From: DASQWC01 sp035640475
GTDB taxonomy: Bacteria > Actinomycetota > JAICYB01
Length of the DNA stretch: 37,940 nucleotides
Reading direction: 5' to 3'
NCBI GenBank assembly: GCA_035640475.1
Contig: DASQWC010000126.1
Coordinates: 1 to 37,940, forward strand
Position 1 is the first letter of the stretch, and each line of letters starts with the position of its first letter. Under the pieces are notes generated by a model. That model did not search any database, had not been told where the DNA came from, and was given only the letters and a program-made list of their open reading frames with translations. The position numbers and the translations under genes are program-made. This document shows positions 17,398 to 26,021 of the stretch, one piece after another.

Positions 17398-18278
17398 CCG
17401 ACGTCTCGGTCGTCGTCGTGAACTACAACGCGGGCGAAGCGATCCTCGATTGTCTCCGCGCCCTTGAGACCGAGTCGCCGGCGGAGATCGTCGTGATCGA
17501 CAACGCGTCGACCGACGGGAGTGGCTACGCCGTCGCGCGCGAACATCCGGGAGTTCGGCTCGTGCGAAACCGCGACAACGTCGGTTTCGGGCCGGCCGTG
17601 AATCAGGGCGTCGGTCAGACGCGCTCGCCGTACGTCTTCGTTCTGAATCCGGACGCCGTCGTGCGTCGGGGCTCGCTGCGCGCCCTCGCCGCGGCCCTCG
17701 ACGACCACCCCAAGGCCGGAGCCGTCGGTGCGCTCGTTCTGAATCCGGACGGCTCCGTCCAGCCGACGAAGCGAGCGTTCCCGACGCTGTGGCAATCCGC
17801 GTTGCACGGGCTGCTGGGCGTCGTCTGGCCGAACAACCCGGGCACGCGTGCCTACACGCTCGCCGACGCGCCTATCGACGCTCCGGCCGTCGTGGATTGG
17901 GTTGCCGGAACCGCCGTGGCGGTGCGCCGCGACGCGTTCGAAGCGCTCGGAGGATTCGACGAGGGCTTCTTCCTCTTCGTGTCCGACGTCGATCTCTGCC
18001 GCCGGCTGTGGGACGCGGGCTGGGAGGTGTGGTTCGAGCCGGCCGCCGTTGTCGAGCACGCCTGGGGGACGAGCTGGACGCAGCGACCTCTGAAGTTCAT
18101 GTGGATGCACCAACGGAACCTGTGGCGGTACGTGAAGAAACATCGTCGGGGAGCGTGGGTCCTCGCCTACCCGTTCATCGCGCTCGCGCTCGGCCTTCGA
18201 TTCGTGTTGCTGGCGATCAGGTGGGTGTTCACACGAAGATCGGTGCCGAGCCATCGAACAGCGGGGAGCAGGACGTGA
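17394..18278 (+). CDS. GT2 glycosyltransferase, WbbL-like rhamnosyltransferase
   Basis: A GT-A fold family 2 enzyme of 294 residues. The N-terminus VSVVVVNYNAG, VIDNASTDGS, NVGFGPAVNQG, the VLNPDAVV metal/nucleotide motif and the base-bearing FVSDVDLCRRLW are the pattern of the WbbL rhamnosyltransferase family. In mycobacteria WbbL puts rhamnose on decaprenyl-diphosphate-GlcNAc to start the arabinogalactan linker. Position next to rmlD and a ManB-type gene parallels Mtb wbbL. A hydrophobic C-terminal stretch (WVLAYPFIALALGLRFVLLA) probably docks it on the membrane. GTG 17394 overlaps the previous stop, and the end overlaps the next gene by GTGA. The rhamnose assignment is inference from family and context. 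Confidence 0.85.
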   Translation: MTDVSVVVVNYNAGEAILDCLRALETESPAEIVVIDNASTDGSGYAVAREHPGVRLVRNRDNVGFGPAVNQGVGQTRSPYVFVLNPDAVVRRGSLRALAAALDDHPKAGAVGALVLNPDGSVQPTKRAFPTLWQSALHGLLGVVWPNNPGTRAYTLADAPIDAPAVVDWVAGTAVAVRRDAFEALGGFDEGFFLFVSDVDLCRRLWDAGWEVWFEPAAVVEHAWGTSWTQRPLKFMWMHQRNLWRYVKKHRRGAWVLAYPFIALALGLRFVLLAIRWVFTRRSVPSHRTAGSRT

Positions 18279-19402
18279 AGGCGGTCATGCTCGTCGGCGG
18301 TCTGGGAACGCGTCTGCGTCCGCTGACGCTCGACACGAAGAAAGAGCTCATGCCGGTCGCCAACCGGCCGTTTCTCGAGCACGTGCTGGCCAACCTGGCC
18401 AGACACGGCGTCGACGAAGCGATCCTCACGACCGGCTATCTCGCCGAAGCGTTCGAGGACTTTCCCGAGGAGCGCACGCATGGTGTTCGTCTCGTCATCG
18501 TTCGGGAGTCCGAGCCCCTGGATACGTGCGGCGCCGTCAAGAACGTCGAGCGGCACATCGACGGAACGTTCCTTGTGCTCAACGGCGACATCCTCACCGG
18601 TCTCGACATTTCCTCGCTCGTCCGCTTTCACCGCGAACGGGAGACACTCGGCACCCTCACACTGCATCCGGTGGAGGACCCGTCCGCGTACGGCCTCGTG
18701 CCGATCGACGAGGACGGCCGCATCGAGCGATTCATCGAGAAGCCGCGGCCGGAGGAGATCGTCACCAACCTGATCAACGCCGGGACCTACGTCCTCGAGC
18801 CGGAGATCCTCGACTACGTCCCGGCCGGAGTTCCGTATTCCTTCGAGCGTGTGCGCGAGGGCGGGTTGTTCCCCTTGCTGCTCGCCGAAGGGGAAGCGCT
18901 CTACGGCTACGTCTCCAATGAGTACTGGCTCGACATCGGAACCCCCGAGAAGTACGTCAAAGCCAACCGTGATGTCGTCGAAGGGCTCGTCGGCATCGAC
19001 CCGGCCGGCGTGCGGGAAGGTGGCCGCGTGTGGCTGGGTCGGGGCGTCGACATCGACGAGTCGGCGCTTGTCCAAGGACCTTGTGTCGTCGGTGACGGCA
19101 CGACCATCGGGCGCGGGGCGACGGTCGGCCCACGCTCGTGTGTCGGCAACGACTGTCGGATCGGCGAAGGCGCGACGATTGCCGAGTCCGTGCTCCACGA
19201 CGGTGTCGAGGTCGCGTCGGAAGCGGCAATCCGAGGCAGCGTGCTTGCCCGGGGCGTGCGCATCGGCGCCGGAACGATCGCCGAAGGCGCGATCCTCGGG
19301 TCGGGCGTACACGTTGGAGCCTCCAACGAGCTGCGCCCGGGTATCCGGGTATGGTCGGGTGTCGATATTCCCGACCGCGGGATCACGTTCTCGTCCAAGT
19401 AA
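18275..19402 (+). CDS. NDP-sugar pyrophosphorylase, ManB/ManC type
   Basis: A 375-residue sugar-1-phosphate nucleotidyltransferase with a left-handed beta-helix tail. The catalytic signature is GGLGTRLRPLT with Lys in DTKKELMPVANRP. LNGDILTG carries the metal Asp, and FIEKPRPEEI follows. From about residue 250 the hexapeptide repeats (VVGDGTTIGRGATVG) form the acyltransferase-like tail. It belongs to the actinobacterial group annotated as mannose-1-phosphate guanylyltransferase, whose Mtb member lies beside wbbL. GDP-mannose or another NDP-hexose is the likely product. The start is GTG 18275 with GGGGAG about 7 nt upstream and a GTGA overlap. The stop shares one base with the next ATG (TAATG). 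Confidence 0.88.
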   Translation: MKAVMLVGGLGTRLRPLTLDTKKELMPVANRPFLEHVLANLARHGVDEAILTTGYLAEAFEDFPEERTHGVRLVIVRESEPLDTCGAVKNVERHIDGTFLVLNGDILTGLDISSLVRFHRERETLGTLTLHPVEDPSAYGLVPIDEDGRIERFIEKPRPEEIVTNLINAGTYVLEPEILDYVPAGVPYSFERVREGGLFPLLLAEGEALYGYVSNEYWLDIGTPEKYVKANRDVVEGLVGIDPAGVREGGRVWLGRGVDIDESALVQGPCVVGDGTTIGRGATVGPRSCVGNDCRIGEGATIAESVLHDGVEVASEAAIRGSVLARGVRIGAGTIAEGAILGSGVHVGASNELRPGIRVWSGVDIPDRGITFSSK

Positions 19403-20340
19403 TGCGCACGCTCGTCACCGGAGGCGCCGGCTTTGTGGGATCGGCCGTGGTCGAGGCGCTGAACGCGCAGGGCCATGAGGTCTACGTCGTCGACGACCTG
19501 TCGACGGGCAAGTTGTCCAACCTTGCCGATGCACGCAAGCGGGGACATGTGCAGTTCCATCGATTCGACATCCGTTCAGATCGCATCGCCGAGCTCTTCG
19601 AGCAGGTCAAACCCGAAGTCGTGCTGAATCTCGCCGCGCAGGCCTCCGTGCCGAGATCCGTCGCCGATCCGATCCACGATGCCGAGGTGAACACGCTCGG
19701 GCTTCTCCGGGTCCTCGACGCATGCGTGAAGGCCGATGTTCGAAAGGTCGTCCATGCGTCGTCCGGAGGGACGATCTACGGGGCGCAACGCAAATATCCC
19801 ATCAGGGAAACGGCTAAAGGGCGTCCGGAGTCGCCGTACGGCATCGCAAAACGCGCGGGCGAGGACTATCTCCGCTTCTACAAGGACAAGCACGGCTTGG
19901 ACTTCACTTCACTCGCTCCGGCGAATATCTACGGACCACGGCAGGATCCGCACGGTGAGGCGTGCGTGGTCGCGATATTCGCGCTGAAGCTCGTTCGCGG
20001 GGAGCAGCCGACGATCTACGGAACGGGCGAGCAGACGCGCGACTTCGTCTACGTCGTCGACGCCGCCGACGCGTTCGTGAAGGCCTGCGACGCCGCGTCC
20101 GGCGAGACCGTCAACGTCGGGACCGGTATCGAGACGTCGATCAACGACCTGTACGAGCGCATGGCGGACGCCGCCGGATTCACGGGCGAGCCCCTGCGCG
20201 GTCCCGCCCGCGCGGGCGACCTCAAGCGCAACGCGCTCGACCCGGCAAAAGCGGTGGACGTGCTCGGGTGGAAACCGTGGACGTCGCTCGCAGAGGGACT
20301 GCGAAGCACCGTTGGCTGGTTCCAGCGAAACGCCGACTAA
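19402..20340 (+). CDS. NAD-dependent epimerase, UDP-glucose 4-epimerase-like
   Basis: An extended SDR of 312 residues: NAD motif GGAGFVGS, LAAQASVPRSV, catalytic SSGGTIYG and YGIAK (Tyr-x3-Lys), and the substrate loop ANIYGPRQDPHGEACVVAIF. This is the GalE / UDP-GlcNAc 4-epimerase / GDP-sugar epimerase group; the exact sugar is undetermined. The ATG at 19402 overlaps the TAA of the ManB-type gene by one base, making it the last gene of the wall-glycan operon. Its stop overlaps the stop of convergent cofE by 4 nt, leaving no room for a bidirectional terminator between them. Confidence 0.9.
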   Translation: MRTLVTGGAGFVGSAVVEALNAQGHEVYVVDDLSTGKLSNLADARKRGHVQFHRFDIRSDRIAELFEQVKPEVVLNLAAQASVPRSVADPIHDAEVNTLGLLRVLDACVKADVRKVVHASSGGTIYGAQRKYPIRETAKGRPESPYGIAKRAGEDYLRFYKDKHGLDFTSLAPANIYGPRQDPHGEACVVAIFALKLVRGEQPTIYGTGEQTRDFVYVVDAADAFVKACDAASGETVNVGTGIETSINDLYERMADAAGFTGEPLRGPARAGDLKRNALDPAKAVDVLGWKPWTSLAEGLRSTVGWFQRNAD

Positions 20341-21047
20341 CGAAAGAGGTCTTCGCTGACGGGCCGCACGAGATCGCTTGCGCTGCCGTCCGACGCCGCC
20401 CATTCATAGCCGCGCACGATGCAGGCGGGAATGCGGTCGAGCTTGTCCATCACGAGCTCCGCGGCGCTCGCGAGCTCGTCGATGTGGGCGATCTGTGTGA
20501 TCAGGAGCTCGCGGCCGGCCGGGTCGAGCTTGCCTTCGTAGGTTCGCAGCGCCTGCAGGCCCGACGATCCGATGGCGACGTTCGTATGGCCGATGCGCCA
20601 CGCTCGGCCGAAGGTGTCGGACACGATCACCGCGACGGGGGAGCCGCACCGCTGTTCGATCGTCCGACGGATCCGCTGAGCCGAGGCGTCCGGATCGCGC
20701 GGAAGCAGGGATGCCGTCCCCTCTGAGACGTTGGACATGTCGACTCCGGCGTTCGCGCACACGAGCCCTTGTTGGGTCTCGACGATCAAGTGATCGGCCG
20801 TCTCGCGGACGACCCGACGCGCCTCGCGCAGGGCCGCCGCGCGTGCGTCCTCGCGCGTGGAGGCCGGGATGACGCGGCCTTCCGCCTTCGAGACGATCTT
20901 CTGCGCCACGACGACGACATCGCCGGGCATGACGCGCGTTCCCTGCGCAAGCGCCGCATCGACGATCTGTGTGCCGATGTCGTCGCCGGCAGCGATCTCT
21001 CCCAGTCCGTCGACCGGGATGATGCGGAGCTCAGTGATGGACGACAT
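20337..21047 (-). CDS. cofE: Coenzyme F420 gamma-glutamyl ligase (stand-alone CofE)
   Basis: A GTP-dependent enzyme that adds gamma-linked glutamates to F420-0. The family pattern is clear: IGTQIVDAALAQG, then GDVVVVAQKIVSKAEGR, RIRRTIEQRCG, VSDTFGRAWRIG, and the C-terminal ELASAAELVMDKLDRIP. At 236 residues it covers only the CofE domain. Mycobacterial FbiB carries an additional C-terminal nitroreductase-like reductase of about 200 residues, which is absent here. The start is ATG 21047, within the last 17 nt of cofD. The frame is open upstream, but the extra residues are Arg-rich and overlap cofD. Transcribed after cofD as a two-gene unit. Confidence 0.92.
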   Translation of the reverse strand: MSSITELRIIPVDGLGEIAAGDDIGTQIVDAALAQGTRVMPGDVVVVAQKIVSKAEGRVIPASTREDARAAALREARRVVRETADHLIVETQQGLVCANAGVDMSNVSEGTASLLPRDPDASAQRIRRTIEQRCGSPVAVIVSDTFGRAWRIGHTNVAIGSSGLQALRTYEGKLDPAGRELLITQIAHIDELASAAELVMDKLDRIPACIVRGYEWAASDGSASDLVRPVSEDLFR

Positions 21048-21990
21048 GATCCAGGATCGTCTTTGCGACACGGGCCGCTTCTTCCGGTCCCGACATGATC
21101 GTGTCGCACACGAACGCGTGCATACCGAGCTCCTCGATCTCAGGCGCGTACGTCGCATCGGCTTCGTCGATCACGAACACATCGAGCAGGCCCTCGTAGA
21201 CACGGGCGACTCCGGCAGGAGACACGTCGTGGCCGAGTGAGGCGAGCACGCGATCGGCGGGTCCCTTCAGTGCTTTGCCGCCGACGATCGGTGACACGCC
21301 GACGCGCACACCCTGTGCCGTGGCAAGCGCATCTCGAATCCCGGCGATGGCCAGCGGCGGAGCGATCGACAGGATCGGGTTGGAGGGCGGGATGAACACG
21401 GCGTCGGCGGTGGAGATTGCGTCGACCACGCCCGGGGCGGGCGACGCTTTGATCGCTCCGCTGTAGGCGACTTCGATGATCTCGTCTGCTTGCCGCCGGT
21501 GCACGAAGTACTCCTGGAAGTCGAGCTCTTCGCCGGTGGCGATTGTGAGGACCGTACGGACGGGCTCGTCCGACATCGGGATGATCGTTGCCTCGACGTC
21601 GAGGGCGCGTGCGATCGCGGCCGTCGTCTCGGTGAGGGTGCGTCCGGTATCGAGCAGCCGGGCCCGGAGCTGGTGGGTGGCAAGGTCCCGATCGCCCAGA
21701 GCGAACCACGCTTGGAGGTCGGCGTCACCGCCGAGTCGGGAAGCGAGCTCCTTGTATCGCTCGTCGGCGACGAAGGTCTCGGCCGCAAGCCCCCAACCCC
21801 TCGTCCAGTCGGTGGACGCCGAGAGGTGATACAGGACCGTGTCGATGTCGGGGCAGATCAACAGCCCGCGAATGCGTTCGTCGTCGCCCGTGTTGACGAC
21901 GATCGTCAGTTCCCGTGGGTCGAGATTCCTCACGAGCCCCGCGCAAAAGCGCGCGGAGCCGACGCCCCCGGAGATTGCTGACACCTGCAC
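21031..21990 (-). CDS. cofD: 2-phospho-L-lactate transferase (CofD/FbiA)
   Basis: Transfers the phospholactyl or phosphoenolpyruvyl group from the guanosine-diphosphate donor (LPPG or EPPG) to the deazaflavin Fo, giving F420-0 or its dehydro form. 319 residues with the N-terminal nucleotide loop ISGGVGSARF, VVNTGDDERIRGLLICPDIDTVLYHL, and IPPSNPILSI, all CofD hallmarks. The GTG start at 21990 is supported by a -10-like TACAAT lying exactly 6 nt upstream, a leaderless arrangement. It diverges from fbiC across 78 nt and overlaps cofE by 17 nt. Actinobacterial members are usually called fbiA. Confidence 0.95.
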   Translation of the reverse strand: MQVSAISGGVGSARFCAGLVRNLDPRELTIVVNTGDDERIRGLLICPDIDTVLYHLSASTDWTRGWGLAAETFVADERYKELASRLGGDADLQAWFALGDRDLATHQLRARLLDTGRTLTETTAAIARALDVEATIIPMSDEPVRTVLTIATGEELDFQEYFVHRRQADEIIEVAYSGAIKASPAPGVVDAISTADAVFIPPSNPILSIAPPLAIAGIRDALATAQGVRVGVSPIVGGKALKGPADRVLASLGHDVSPAGVARVYEGLLDVFVIDEADATYAPEIEELGMHAFVCDTIMSGPEEAARVAKTILDHVVHH

Positions 21991-21996
21991 CTGCAG

Positions 21997-22002
21997 ATTG
22001 TA
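21997..22002 (-). promoter_or_regulatory. -10 box for leaderless cofD transcript
   Basis: TACAAT on the minus strand, ending 6 nt before the GTG start of cofD. No good -35 is visible 16-18 nt upstream. The spacing predicts transcription starting at or next to the start codon. Confidence 0.45.
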
Positions 22003-22024
22003 AGAAGGCGCTGCGCGGCCGATG

Positions 22025-22030
22025 TATTCT
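22025..22030 (+). promoter_or_regulatory. Candidate -10 box for fbiC
   Basis: TATTCT, 38 nt upstream of the fbiC ATG, followed by a GGAG ribosome site at about 22060-22064. The only -35-like hexamer (TTGTAA at 21998-22003) is 21 nt away, too far for a standard pair, so only the -10 is proposed. It faces the cofD promoter within the 78-nt divergent gap. Confidence 0.35.
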
Positions 22031-22068
22031 GCTGTCTCAATGCCCGGGCTCCCTATCGTTGGAGATCC

Positions 22069-24711
22069 ATGGACGACGGCCTAGAGCGGGCCCTCGCGCG
22101 CAGTCGGTCGGGCGAATCGCTCACCGGAGCCGACATCCTCAGCGTGCTGACGAGCACCGACGACGAGCTCGTGCACGTTCTGGAACGCGCCCGGGAGCTG
22201 CGCGACGCCTATCTCGAGCGCATCGGGCTTCCGGCGGTCGTGACCTACTCGCGAAAGGTCTTTATTCCGCTCACCTATCTGTGCCGGTACCGGTGCTCGT
22301 ACTGCACCTTCGTCAGGACTCGCGAGACACCGGGAGCCGAGTACCGGTCGCTTCAGGATGTTCGCGAGATCGCCGAACGGGGCCGTGAGTGGGGATGCAC
22401 CGAAGCATTGTTCACGCTCGGCGAAGCGCCGGAGCTGCGTCACGACGAGGCGCGGTCGTGGCTCGCCGAACGCGGACACTCGAGCACGATCTCGTACCTC
22501 CTCGAAGCTGCACGCGTCGTCTTGACCGAGACGGGACTGCTCCCACACGCGAACCCCGGAGCGGTGACCCGTGAAGAGATGACGAGGCTTCGCGAGGTCA
22601 CGGCATCGCAGGGCGTGATGATGGAGGAGCTCGCCGACCGCTTGCTCGCACCCGGATACGCCCACGCGGGCGCCGCCGGAAAGGCCGAGGACGTTCGCCT
22701 TGCTCAGCTCGAGCTCGCCGCGTCGACACGGACGCCGTTCACAACGGGGTTTCTCATCGGGATCGGGGAGACACTCGCCGAGCGGGCGCACACGATCGCC
22801 GCGATCGCCGCTGCCGTCGGCAGCGACGCGCCGTCGCACATCCAGGAAGTCATCGTGCAGAACTTCCGCGCCAAGCCCGACACCCCGATGCGCGCCGCCG
22901 ACGAACCGGTTGAGCTCGAGATGGTGCGTGCAATTGCCGCCGCGCGCATTGCGCTCGGAGACCGGGTCTCCGTGCAGGCACCGCCGAACCTGACACCGAA
23001 GGCCTACGGCGCCTACATCGATGCCGGCATCAACGACTGGGGCGGCATCTCTCCGGTCACGCCCGACCACGTGAATCCGGAGATGCCGTGGCCGTCCATC
23101 GACGAGGTCGCAGAGACGTGCGCGGCACGCGGATTCACGCTTCGCCAGCGGCTGCCGGTCTACCCGCACTACATCACCGACGAGCACGCGTTCGCGACGT
23201 GGGTTGCGCCGGCGATGCGCCGCCACGTGCTCGCAGCCGCAGACGCGACCGGTCTCGCGCGCGAGGAACGGTGGTATGCGGGCGAAGGCTGGACGCCGGT
23301 GTTGCGGGGCGCACAGCCGCAGCCGAAGCGCCGTGCGCTGGCGATGGCGGACAACAAGCCGGCGCTTACGGCCGAGGACGTGTCCAAGGCGTTCGCGTCT
23401 CACGTGATGCAGGGCGCCTACGGGGCACCGCCGGCACTCGAGGCCGTCGGCTTCGACGAGATGCTTCCCGACCTCCCGGCCCGGACGGTGCTCGCGCACG
23501 AGCGCATCAACGGCGACCGCCATCAGGCAAACGGCCATCACCCGTGGGTTGCGCCCTATCTCGGGCGCAGCGGTCGCGCGTCGTCGGACGTGAAGACGCT
23601 CCTCGAACGTGCGCAACAGGACGAACGGCTCGATGAAGTGGAGGTCGAGCGTCTGTTCCGCGCGGAAGGTCCGGATCTCGAGGCCGTTCTCGTGAAGGCC
23701 GATGATCTGCGCCGGACGACCGTCGGCGACGAGGTCACATACGTAGTCAACCGGAACATCACGTACACCAATTTCTGTCACACCGGGTGCAGCTTCTGCG
23801 GCTTCGCCCGCCCGCTCGGCCACGAGGACGGCTATTACTTCGCACCGGACGAAGTGGGACGCAAGGCGCGCGAAGCCTGGGACCTCGGTGCGACGGAAGT
23901 CTGCATCCAGGGCGGTATCCACCCGCATAACACCGGCGAGATCTATCTCGAGATCGCGGCCGCCGTGCGCGACGCCGCGCCCGGTATGCACCTGCACGGG
24001 TTTTCCCCGCTCGAGATCACGGTCGGCGCGCAGACCCTGAATCTGTCGATCGAGCGCTACCTGACGATGCTCAAGGACGCCGGCCTCGGCTCGATTCCCG
24101 GGACGGCGGCCGAGATCCTCGATACGCGTGTGCGCCCGAAGATCACGCCGCAGAAGCTGTCGGCCGACGACTGGATCGACCTGATGCGGACGGCCCATCG
24201 GGTCGGCCTTCCCTCGACCACCACGATCATGTTCGGCCACATCGACGACCCCCGGGCATGGGCGATCCACCTGTTGCGCCTGCGCGACCTGCAGGTGGAG
24301 ACGGGCGGGTTCACCGAGCTCGTCCCCCTTCCCTTCGTCCACCACCGGACGCCGATGTTCGTACGGGGCGCCTCGAGAACCGGCCCGACCTGGCGCGAGA
24401 GCCTCAAGATCCACGCCATCGGGCGGATCGTGCTGCATCCTCACATACCGAACATCCAGGCCTCCTGGGTCAAGCTGGGCCTGGACGGCGTCATCGCGTC
24501 ATTGGATGTCGGTGTCAACGACTTTGGTGGAACCTTGGGCGAAGAGCACATCTCTCGGATGGCCGGAGCGAGCCACGGCCTCGGGCACTCGGTGAACGAG
24601 ATCGAGCAGGCCGTCCGCCGGGCCGGGAAGATTCCCGTCGAGCGCACGACCACCTACGAGCGCCCAGCGCACCCCTACCGCGACCGCGTCGGACTGGCAA
24701 CGAGCTCGTGA
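22069..24711 (+). CDS. fbiC: FO synthase, fused CofG-CofH
   Basis: Bifunctional radical-SAM enzyme that builds the deazaflavin chromophore Fo from tyrosine and the ribityl-diaminouracil intermediate of riboflavin synthesis. 880 residues, close to mycobacterial FbiC (about 856). The N-terminal CofG half has its iron-sulfur motif CRYRCSYC with Cys72/76/79, preceded by VFIPLTYL. The C-terminal CofH half has CHTGCSFC with Cys570/574/577. The linker (about 420-540) is variable. Both clusters and surrounding motifs (PHNTGEIY, DYxEG-type GVNDFGGTL) look intact. ATG 22069 follows a GGAG site. The stop overlaps the next gene by GTGA. It is divergent from cofD/cofE, so the window holds three of the main F420 genes; cofC/fbiD is not seen. 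Confidence 0.97.
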   Translation: MDDGLERALARSRSGESLTGADILSVLTSTDDELVHVLERARELRDAYLERIGLPAVVTYSRKVFIPLTYLCRYRCSYCTFVRTRETPGAEYRSLQDVREIAERGREWGCTEALFTLGEAPELRHDEARSWLAERGHSSTISYLLEAARVVLTETGLLPHANPGAVTREEMTRLREVTASQGVMMEELADRLLAPGYAHAGAAGKAEDVRLAQLELAASTRTPFTTGFLIGIGETLAERAHTIAAIAAAVGSDAPSHIQEVIVQNFRAKPDTPMRAADEPVELEMVRAIAAARIALGDRVSVQAPPNLTPKAYGAYIDAGINDWGGISPVTPDHVNPEMPWPSIDEVAETCAARGFTLRQRLPVYPHYITDEHAFATWVAPAMRRHVLAAADATGLAREERWYAGEGWTPVLRGAQPQPKRRALAMADNKPALTAEDVSKAFASHVMQGAYGAPPALEAVGFDEMLPDLPARTVLAHERINGDRHQANGHHPWVAPYLGRSGRASSDVKTLLERAQQDERLDEVEVERLFRAEGPDLEAVLVKADDLRRTTVGDEVTYVVNRNITYTNFCHTGCSFCGFARPLGHEDGYYFAPDEVGRKAREAWDLGATEVCIQGGIHPHNTGEIYLEIAAAVRDAAPGMHLHGFSPLEITVGAQTLNLSIERYLTMLKDAGLGSIPGTAAEILDTRVRPKITPQKLSADDWIDLMRTAHRVGLPSTTTIMFGHIDDPRAWAIHLLRLRDLQVETGGFTELVPLPFVHHRTPMFVRGASRTGPTWRESLKIHAIGRIVLHPHIPNIQASWVKLGLDGVIASLDVGVNDFGGTLGEEHISRMAGASHGLGHSVNEIEQAVRRAGKIPVERTTTYERPAHPYRDRVGLATSS

Positions 24712-26018
24712 CCAACGACAGGCTCTCGACGAGCGCGCTCGACGACATTCTTTCGCGCGCGGTCGATCGTCAGATCGCGGAGCAGCGAGCTTTGCGGCAA
24801 TCGCTCGACGAGCTGCGCGAGGCCGTCAACGAGCTCGCGGCACGACCCGGCCCGAAGCTGGACGTGTCCGCGCTCGAGGAGCGCCTGCAGACGATCGTGC
24901 GCGCGCTGTCTGAGCGCCCGGCCGGAGGCGGGATCGATACCGTCGGACTCGAGGAGCGCCTGAAGGGGATCATTCAGTCGACGGTGATGGGTGCGTCCGA
25001 GACGACGTTCTCCTCCCTGTCCGATCAGCTGCGCAGCTTCCGGGAGTCGGTCGTGCCGAAGCTCGAGCAGGCCGACGATGCGAGTGCCGGCGTCCGCGGT
25101 CTGAGCGCGGAGATCGCGCAGGTACGCGACGTCGTGGTCGGTGTGTCCGGCGACCTCGAGGGCATCGCCCAGGCATTGATCGACTTCAACGCGGGCATCC
25201 GGCAGTGGGCGGTGGGCATGGACGACGCCGTCGCGTCGGTCAAGCTCACGGTGGGAGAGCTCTACGCGGTTGCGACGCAACCGACCAAGACCCGCGAGCC
25301 GGAAAAGGAGAAGAAGGAAGAGGCCCCCGCCGACGAGGAGTCCGAGCCGAAACGGAAGGAGCCGGCCCCCGAGGTCGACGGGCGCCGATCCGCCGAGATC
25401 GCCGATCGCATCAAGGAGACGGCCGAGCTCTCGGAGTACCTCGCCGACCAGATCGAGGACTTGGACGGAGTCATGGGACGGCTCACCGAGCTGCCTCAGC
25501 AGCTGGAGGGGGTCGTTTCGCAGGCGCTGAAGCGCACGCTCACCGCGAGAGCCAAGCTCGACAAGGAAGCAGAGGGAGCGCTGGACGAGGTGCTCGAGGC
25601 GCTCGATCAGCAAGTGGCGGCGTTGGGAGAGGTCCTCAGCCGGTTCGAGCAGGAAGAGGACCACATGCGCAAGCTCGCGCTCGAGCAGGTCGAGCTCAGC
25701 TCGCGGATCGAATCGCTGCAAGAGACCTTCATCGACCGGATCGAACGAATCGACACCGACCGCCGGCGAAGTGACGAGGCGATCGCCGTCGCAATCGACC
25801 GGTCGGCGCGCGGCCTTCAGCCCCGTGCGCTCGAGTCGCTCACGAAATCGACGAAGCAGCGGAAGCCCGCCCCCCAGAAGCAGCAAAAGGCCAAGACGGC
25901 GAGCCGCAAGGCCGCAGCCAAAGCGGAGCCTGCGCCGGAGCCCGCCCGCAGTAAGCCGAAGCGCTCGCGCAGACGCTCGAAGCAGCTCGACTGGACGCCG
26001 CTCCCCAGCGACGAATAG
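24708..26018 (+). CDS. Coiled-coil protein with basic C-terminal tail, unknown function
   Basis: I do not recognise a family. 436 residues from GTG 24708, which overlaps the fbiC stop as GTGA. Long helical, charged stretches with heptad-like leucine spacing occupy about 10-190 and 225-370 (for example VGLEERLKGIIQS and LDEVLEALDQQVAALGEVL). They are separated by an acidic/basic low-complexity linker (about 195-225, rich in K, E and P). The last 65 residues are Lys/Arg/Ala/Pro rich and end in LDWTPLPSDE; such tails often bind nucleic acid or membrane phosphates. There is no signal peptide or membrane helix. Two halves begin with similar phrases (ALEERLQTIV, GLEERLKGII), suggesting an internal repeat. 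A chromosome- or scaffold-associated role is only a guess. Confidence 0.8.
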   Translation: MTNDRLSTSALDDILSRAVDRQIAEQRALRQSLDELREAVNELAARPGPKLDVSALEERLQTIVRALSERPAGGGIDTVGLEERLKGIIQSTVMGASETTFSSLSDQLRSFRESVVPKLEQADDASAGVRGLSAEIAQVRDVVVGVSGDLEGIAQALIDFNAGIRQWAVGMDDAVASVKLTVGELYAVATQPTKTREPEKEKKEEAPADEESEPKRKEPAPEVDGRRSAEIADRIKETAELSEYLADQIEDLDGVMGRLTELPQQLEGVVSQALKRTLTARAKLDKEAEGALDEVLEALDQQVAALGEVLSRFEQEEDHMRKLALEQVELSSRIESLQETFIDRIERIDTDRRRSDEAIAVAIDRSARGLQPRALESLTKSTKQRKPAPQKQQKAKTASRKAAAKAEPAPEPARSKPKRSRRRSKQLDWTPLPSDE

Positions 26019-26021
26019 TCG

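Noticed and set aside
22081..24444. 787-codon open frame antisense to fbiC
   Set aside because: Mirror of a high-GC gene: Arg/Gly/Val-rich composition, no domain, and the sense strand carries two intact radical-SAM motifs.
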